Shown: one piece after another, positions 60,893 to 64,000 of the stretch
Numbering within the stretch: position 1 is the first letter of the stretch
Layout of the letters: every line of letters begins with the position of its first letter
Assembly (NCBI GenBank): GCA_947623455.1
Contig: OX392527.1
Location: 31,798,201 to 31,862,200, forward strand
Direction: 5' to 3'
From: Mimachlamys varia
Lineage: Eukaryota; Mollusca; Bivalvia; Pectinida; Pectinidae
Length of the DNA: 64,000 nt
Program-made: the position numbers and the translations under genes
Notes under the pieces: generated by a model
The model's database searches: none
The model's input: the letters and a program-made list of their open reading frames with translations, nothing else
What the model was told of the DNA's origin: nothing

Positions 60893-61050
60893 GCGGCATT
60901 CTCGTATAACTCATCTGGAGACTCCTCTCCGGGGATCGGAGGTGGTGGCCTTCGGCGTGGGGCCTGCCATCGCTTGGTTAGGTTCCTCGACTTCCGTTTC
61001 TGGTAGTGGTCCTCTTGCTTCTGTTGTTGCTGCTGTTGTACGTGGAACAT
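60893..61050 (-). CDS. DUOXA-like gene, exon for polyQ/proline-rich tail
   Basis: A 158-nt minus-strand exon lies between acceptor CATCTTCTTCTCCAG and donor GTAAGTAC. It starts in phase 0, as exon 62495-62631 ends, and leaves two bases for exon 59756-59855. It encodes MFHVQQQQQQKQEDHYQKRK, a basic stretch, then RRRPPPPIPGEESPDELYEN. The six-Gln run and the polyproline core PPPPIP (a potential SH3 or similar ligand) suggest a disordered cytosolic tail. The plus-strand open frame at 60609-61118 is merely the antisense of this exon. Confidence 0.7.
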
Positions 61051-61549
61051 CTGGAGAAGAAGATGTATATCATGTGTCTTATCGTAATGTGTTTGACCCC
61101 AGAAACAGCTTCATATGAAAACGTATGCGAACCATGTGCTCCGCGTATGGAAACGTTTTAAAACCATTTATTTCAGCAGCCATGATGTTAACCAAAGTTT
61201 AACTCGTTATTTAAACAGAACTTTCAAGGTTCCATGTTAAATCATAATAAGAATTATTTAGATATATTTGTATTTAAAACGTTTAGCCAGATAGTCTGTT
61301 AGCATGATGTATTTACTATCAAAGGAAACGACTGAGGAATTGGTTCGTAATTATCGTTAGGTTAGTTAATCATTCAGGAATTAAGTGCGAAACAAAATGT
61401 AAAGTTACTTCATTTTACATCAGAGAACATTGCATAGCATAAGTTCGTGAATACAATAATATGAACTTTACCAGTATACGTTACTAGGTAAGGTTTAGTA
61501 TAAACTTGATAAGACAGATAACAATTGACATAAGGGAAATGATTCTGAA

Positions 61550-61638
61550 ATATCTATTCCGGGCTTTGTCGAGGTTAACCGAGGGAAGTGGTTTCTCGGT
61601 TCAACTCCCAAGGCAGGGAATCATTATTTTTCTCTCAT
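61550..61638 (+). repeat. Possible tRNA-like SINE fragment
   Basis: 'TTCTCGGTTCAACTCCC' near 61590 resembles a pol III B box, and pairs with a nearby complementary 'GGTTAACCGAGG'. There is no clear A box, so this is only a weak candidate. It abuts the element at 61639. Confidence 0.2.
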
Positions 61639-61928
61639 TGCAAATAAGAAAAAGTTAATTATTGAGACACAAACACTTGTTACGTGGTTTTCCAGAAAAC
61701 AAACCAATGACCTAGCATCACTGAAGAGTCCTAGGAGGACGAAACAGCTGTATGATGCAGTTTAATTCATTTTTTCGGCATACTGTATCTATTGCTAAAT
61801 TTAAGAGGTGCAGCATATGTGTGTGTTACGTGATCCTATACATACGACAGAATACTCATTGGTTTGTTTTCTGGAAAACCTCGTAACAAATGTTTGTGTC
61901 TCAATAATTAACATTTTTCTTATTTGCA
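61639..61928. mobile_element. MITE with ~73-bp terminal inverted repeats, in DUOXA-like intron
   Basis: The left arm from TGCAAATAAGAAAAAGTTAA (61639) and the reverse complement of the right arm (ending 61928) agree over about 73 bp with roughly five differences. They include 'TTATTGAGACACAAACA' and 'TTTTCCAGAAAACAAACCAA'. The ~145-bp interior matches the R3 repeats at 20688 and 21022 (for example GAGGACGAAACAGCTGTATG). No ORF is present. The right end coincides within a base or two with the start of the SINE that follows. Confidence 0.8.
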
Positions 61929-62212
61929 CGGTGGTCTAGTGGTAGGACGCCGGGCTCGTGATCGAAAGATTGCGAGTTCGAGTCCCGGTCACGGCAGTTG
62001 TGTTGGATCCTTGAACAAGATATTTTACTCTGGTTGTTCCAGTCTACTCAGGTGTAAATGAGTATGTGGTTGGTTAGTACTAGAAATTATAGAATGCTAG
62101 CGGTTAGCGCCAAAATGGCAGCACCGGTTGTTTGCCCCCAAGGGAGTTGAGAATGTTCAGGCCCTTTAACCACGGATAAAATTTGTTAACCGCTTTATTA
62201 TTATCATCTATC
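61925..62212 (+). mobile_element. tRNA-derived SINE in DUOXA-like intron (antisense to gene)
   Basis: The head is tRNA-like: A box TGGTCTAGTGGTAGGA at about 61932 and B box GTTCGAGTCCC at about 61977, with a cloverleaf-like 'GCACGGTGG...' start. The body follows with 'TTGAACAAGATATTTTACTC', 'GTTGTTCCAGTCTACTCAGG' and 'TGTAAATGAGTATGTGGTTG'. The 3' tail is 'TTATTATTATCATC'. The body resembles central domains that I recall from mollusc and other metazoan SINE families (Meta/Nin-type). It is not a functional tRNA gene: no discriminating acceptor stem partner and a long unrelated body. Confidence 0.75.
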
Positions 62213-62494
62213 TATCACTGGTGGAATTATGTAAGTCAATTGTCGACGTTATATGTCAAAGCATTTTAGATTGGGTGTCATGTAATTGATGATACAGATA
62301 CATCCCTCATCTTATTTCCTTATCTGAAGTGTAGATATCCTTTTTCTATTGAGATTAAAGCTCACTTTGACAGACACGCATAGATATTGGAAACGTTTTC
62401 AACTAGCTTGTTAAAAGGGGGTGCTTATAAAGACAACTGATTCAAACTAATAAATTATATCCACAAGGTAAATACAGAACACATGATGTCTTAC

Positions 62495-62631
62495 CGGAGG
62501 TTCATATATCTCGTCGTCATCATCATCTTCCTCGTCTGGAACAGCCGGAGCGGGGCGATGACCATTCTCAGACGGACCTGGCATCTCTTCCATTTCCATA
62601 CCGCCTTTGTCGCTCTTCTGAGTGTAAGTGT
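62495..62631 (-). CDS. DUOXA-like gene, acidic tail exon
   Basis: A 137-nt minus-strand exon runs from acceptor CTGTTTGTTTTAG to donor GTAAGACA. Its two leading bases AC complete the G left by exon 63170-63289 (GAC, Asp). It reads TYTQKSDKGGMEMEEMPGPS, then ENGHRPAPAVP and an acid block DEEDDDDDEIYEPP. It ends in phase 0. It encodes a soluble, acidic, proline-containing tail, unlike the membrane exons upstream. A different acceptor 11 nt further in (ACTCAG) would break the phase, which decides the start chosen here. Confidence 0.75.
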
Positions 62632-63169
62632 CTAAAACAAACAGCGCGACCAGTTTGACCATGAATAAATTCATGTAGAAAACACCCCGTGATGATTAAG
62701 ATATGGATTTCTCGGGGGTTGTCTCCCTTCTCTGGTTTGCTACTTACTTTCACGTAGTATACATTATTATCTTTTAAAAAATTGTGACTGTATTTTTTTA
62801 TTGTTTTTATTTTTTCTGTACTATTTCATAAGCTCTGACACCTTTTCCTTATTTCGTAAATTTATGGAAGTAATTAGTAAAGTTTACGTATCAAATGGCT
62901 AATACCTGCAATACTTGCAATTAATATAATTTCATTGTACTGCTGAAGCATGTTTGATAGGTAACCTGTTGTTTGTTGACAGGTCTGATTAAGTAATTAG
63001 TAGTACATGTAATTATAATCATCAACTTTGAAACCTCTTGATCCAGAGTCAATTTGTATGATTGCACTATATCCTGAAGTAGAGACAATACACTTGATGA
63101 AACAATAAGCATTCCATGGTATAATGGAAACCCGGACTAGTATAGTAAGAACGCATCTGGCAGACATAC

Positions 63170-63289
63170 CTTCCTCCTGGACTTCGTCAAGGTCCTGGAG
63201 GACATCGACACCAAAGAACGACGATATGACGGTCGGGAAACGCAGATCCATGAGGTAGATGATGAGTCCAAGGATGATACAGATAATTC
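63170..63289 (-). CDS. DUOXA-like gene, exon with last membrane segment
   Basis: A 120-nt minus-strand exon lies between acceptor TCGTTTAACAG and donor GTATGTCT. It reads IICIILGLIIYLMDLRFPTV, then ISSFFGVDVLQDLDEVQEE and one leftover G. It supplies the final transmembrane helix and the juxtamembrane 'R.P..I.SFFG.D...D.DE' pattern. This matches the end of the core of vertebrate dual oxidase maturation factors (there 'TGLLCVLLGLAMAVAHRMQP' then '..FFNQSVDED'). Its GA start joins the G of exon 63743-63957 to make Gly. An alternative acceptor at 63073 could lead to a short alternative ending at 62997. Confidence 0.85.
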
Positions 63290-63742
63290 CTGTTAAACGA
63301 CACAATGTTAACATCTAAACACGTCATGCGTCAATAGCGCGGAATGATTTTATCATCATAAGAATCTTATAAACATGACCAGTAAACATTTAATTATCCC
63401 CGTCTATAACAATGAAATGACCTTTCAATCTGAATTTGCATTCAGACATCTTGGTTTCGCCCAGGAATGTTCATTCGCTACATTTGAAGCTAATTTAGTA
63501 TTTGAAGTATTAGCTGTATAACTTACATTTCATGTTTCAATCTTGGGTACGTTTGTTGTCTCTACTACATTTGTAAAAAAGGATAAGTGGAATGACTTTG
63601 CTTCTTTAACAAGCAGGTTAAAATAAATGTAATTTGTTTTTGTGGGTGGTTCTTTTTCAAAATAACGAAGAAATTTTAATATTGTACATATATAAGAAAG
63701 TGCATAGTAAAGACTTCGTGTACATATACATTGAATACTTGC

Positions 63743-63957
63743 CAACAATGAGATTGAGGTAATATGACGCGCCGTATGAAAATACAAGTTGCTTTGTGTC
63801 AGTGAAAGGAATCAGTAATTCGTTAAAGTTTCGTATTGATGACCAAATGATGTTGGCTGTTACCATCACCGCCCCCGTCAACATCAGCATGCACGCCCCG
63901 TACCGGAGGAGCACATAGAACAGTATAACAGTCAGGAACCATAGCGGGAGGGCCAAC
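63743..63957 (-). CDS. DUOXA-like (dual oxidase maturation factor) gene, exon with two membrane segments; partial gene
   Basis: A 215-nt minus-strand exon starts after GTGGTTTCTCTAG and ends at a GC donor (GCAAGT). It reads LALPLWFLTVILFYVLLRYG, then ACMLMLTGAVMVTANIIWSS, a loop and SYGASYYLNLIVG. The two hydrophobic helices, the 'YG.CMLM.TG' motif and the 'FSYGAS..LNLIVG' start of the next helix fit DUOXA, an ER membrane partner that matures and delivers dual oxidase, the H2O2-producing enzyme. The five visible exons give 242 residues plus stop. Earlier exons with the N-terminal helices and glycosylated loop lie beyond the window's right edge. Confidence 0.85.
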
Positions 63958-64000
63958 CTAGAGAAACCACGAAAGTCGTGTTAATACAGCTGTAATATCG

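Noticed and set aside
60609..61118. 169-residue plus-strand frame
   Set aside because: Its second half is the antisense of the DUOXA-like exon at 60893-61050 and its first half is an R1 repeat.
61928..61998. Functional tRNA gene
   Set aside because: A and B boxes are present but a SINE body and TTATT tail follow and the acceptor stem is not convincing.

Overview
The window looks like nuclear DNA of an invertebrate, most likely a mollusc and perhaps a bivalve. It is AT-rich and has no long uninterrupted genes. Coding signal comes only as short exons with good splice sites. The rest is tandem arrays, dispersed repeats, LINE remnants, small inverted-repeat transposons and a tRNA-derived SINE. 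The mollusc assignment rests on the style of the repeats and SINE and is an inference.

Three genes can be supported. (1) A plus-strand gene of unknown product: four small phase-compatible exons at 214-2439 and a likely terminal exon at 18712-18807. The intron between the last two would be about 16 kb and carries several tandem arrays and a dead LINE. (2) A minus-strand double-hotdog (acyl-thioesterase-like) gene with a large last exon at 31022-31794 and a phase-matched upstream exon at 47614-47721. Its 15.8 kb intron is almost entirely a 34-bp minisatellite of about 440 copies. A 96-bp near-perfect palindrome with 9-bp target duplications sits 18 nt after its stop codon. (3) The 3' half of a minus-strand dual oxidase maturation factor (DUOXA-like) gene in five exons from 63957 to 59756, including a GC-AG intron. 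Its 5' part lies beyond the window.

Layout: 1-2.4 kb exons of gene 1 and one dispersed-repeat copy; 2.9-7.8 kb three tandem arrays (60-, 40- and 25-bp units); 8-18.7 kb intronic repeats, LINE 1, an inverted-repeat element and a 74-bp array; 18.8-30.9 kb intergenic, with repeats, a TA-flanked MITE candidate, two adjacent arrays and two LINE tails; 30.9-47.7 kb the thioesterase-like gene; 47.8-59.7 kb mostly repeats (63-, 31- and 33/31-bp arrays); 59.7-64 kb the DUOXA-like gene with a MITE and a SINE in one intron.

Tandem arrays alone make up about 23 kb, over a third of the window. Most long reading frames lie inside them or antisense to true exons and are not genes. Exon calls were made by eye from splice signals, reading frame and phase. 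No alignment or database search was possible.
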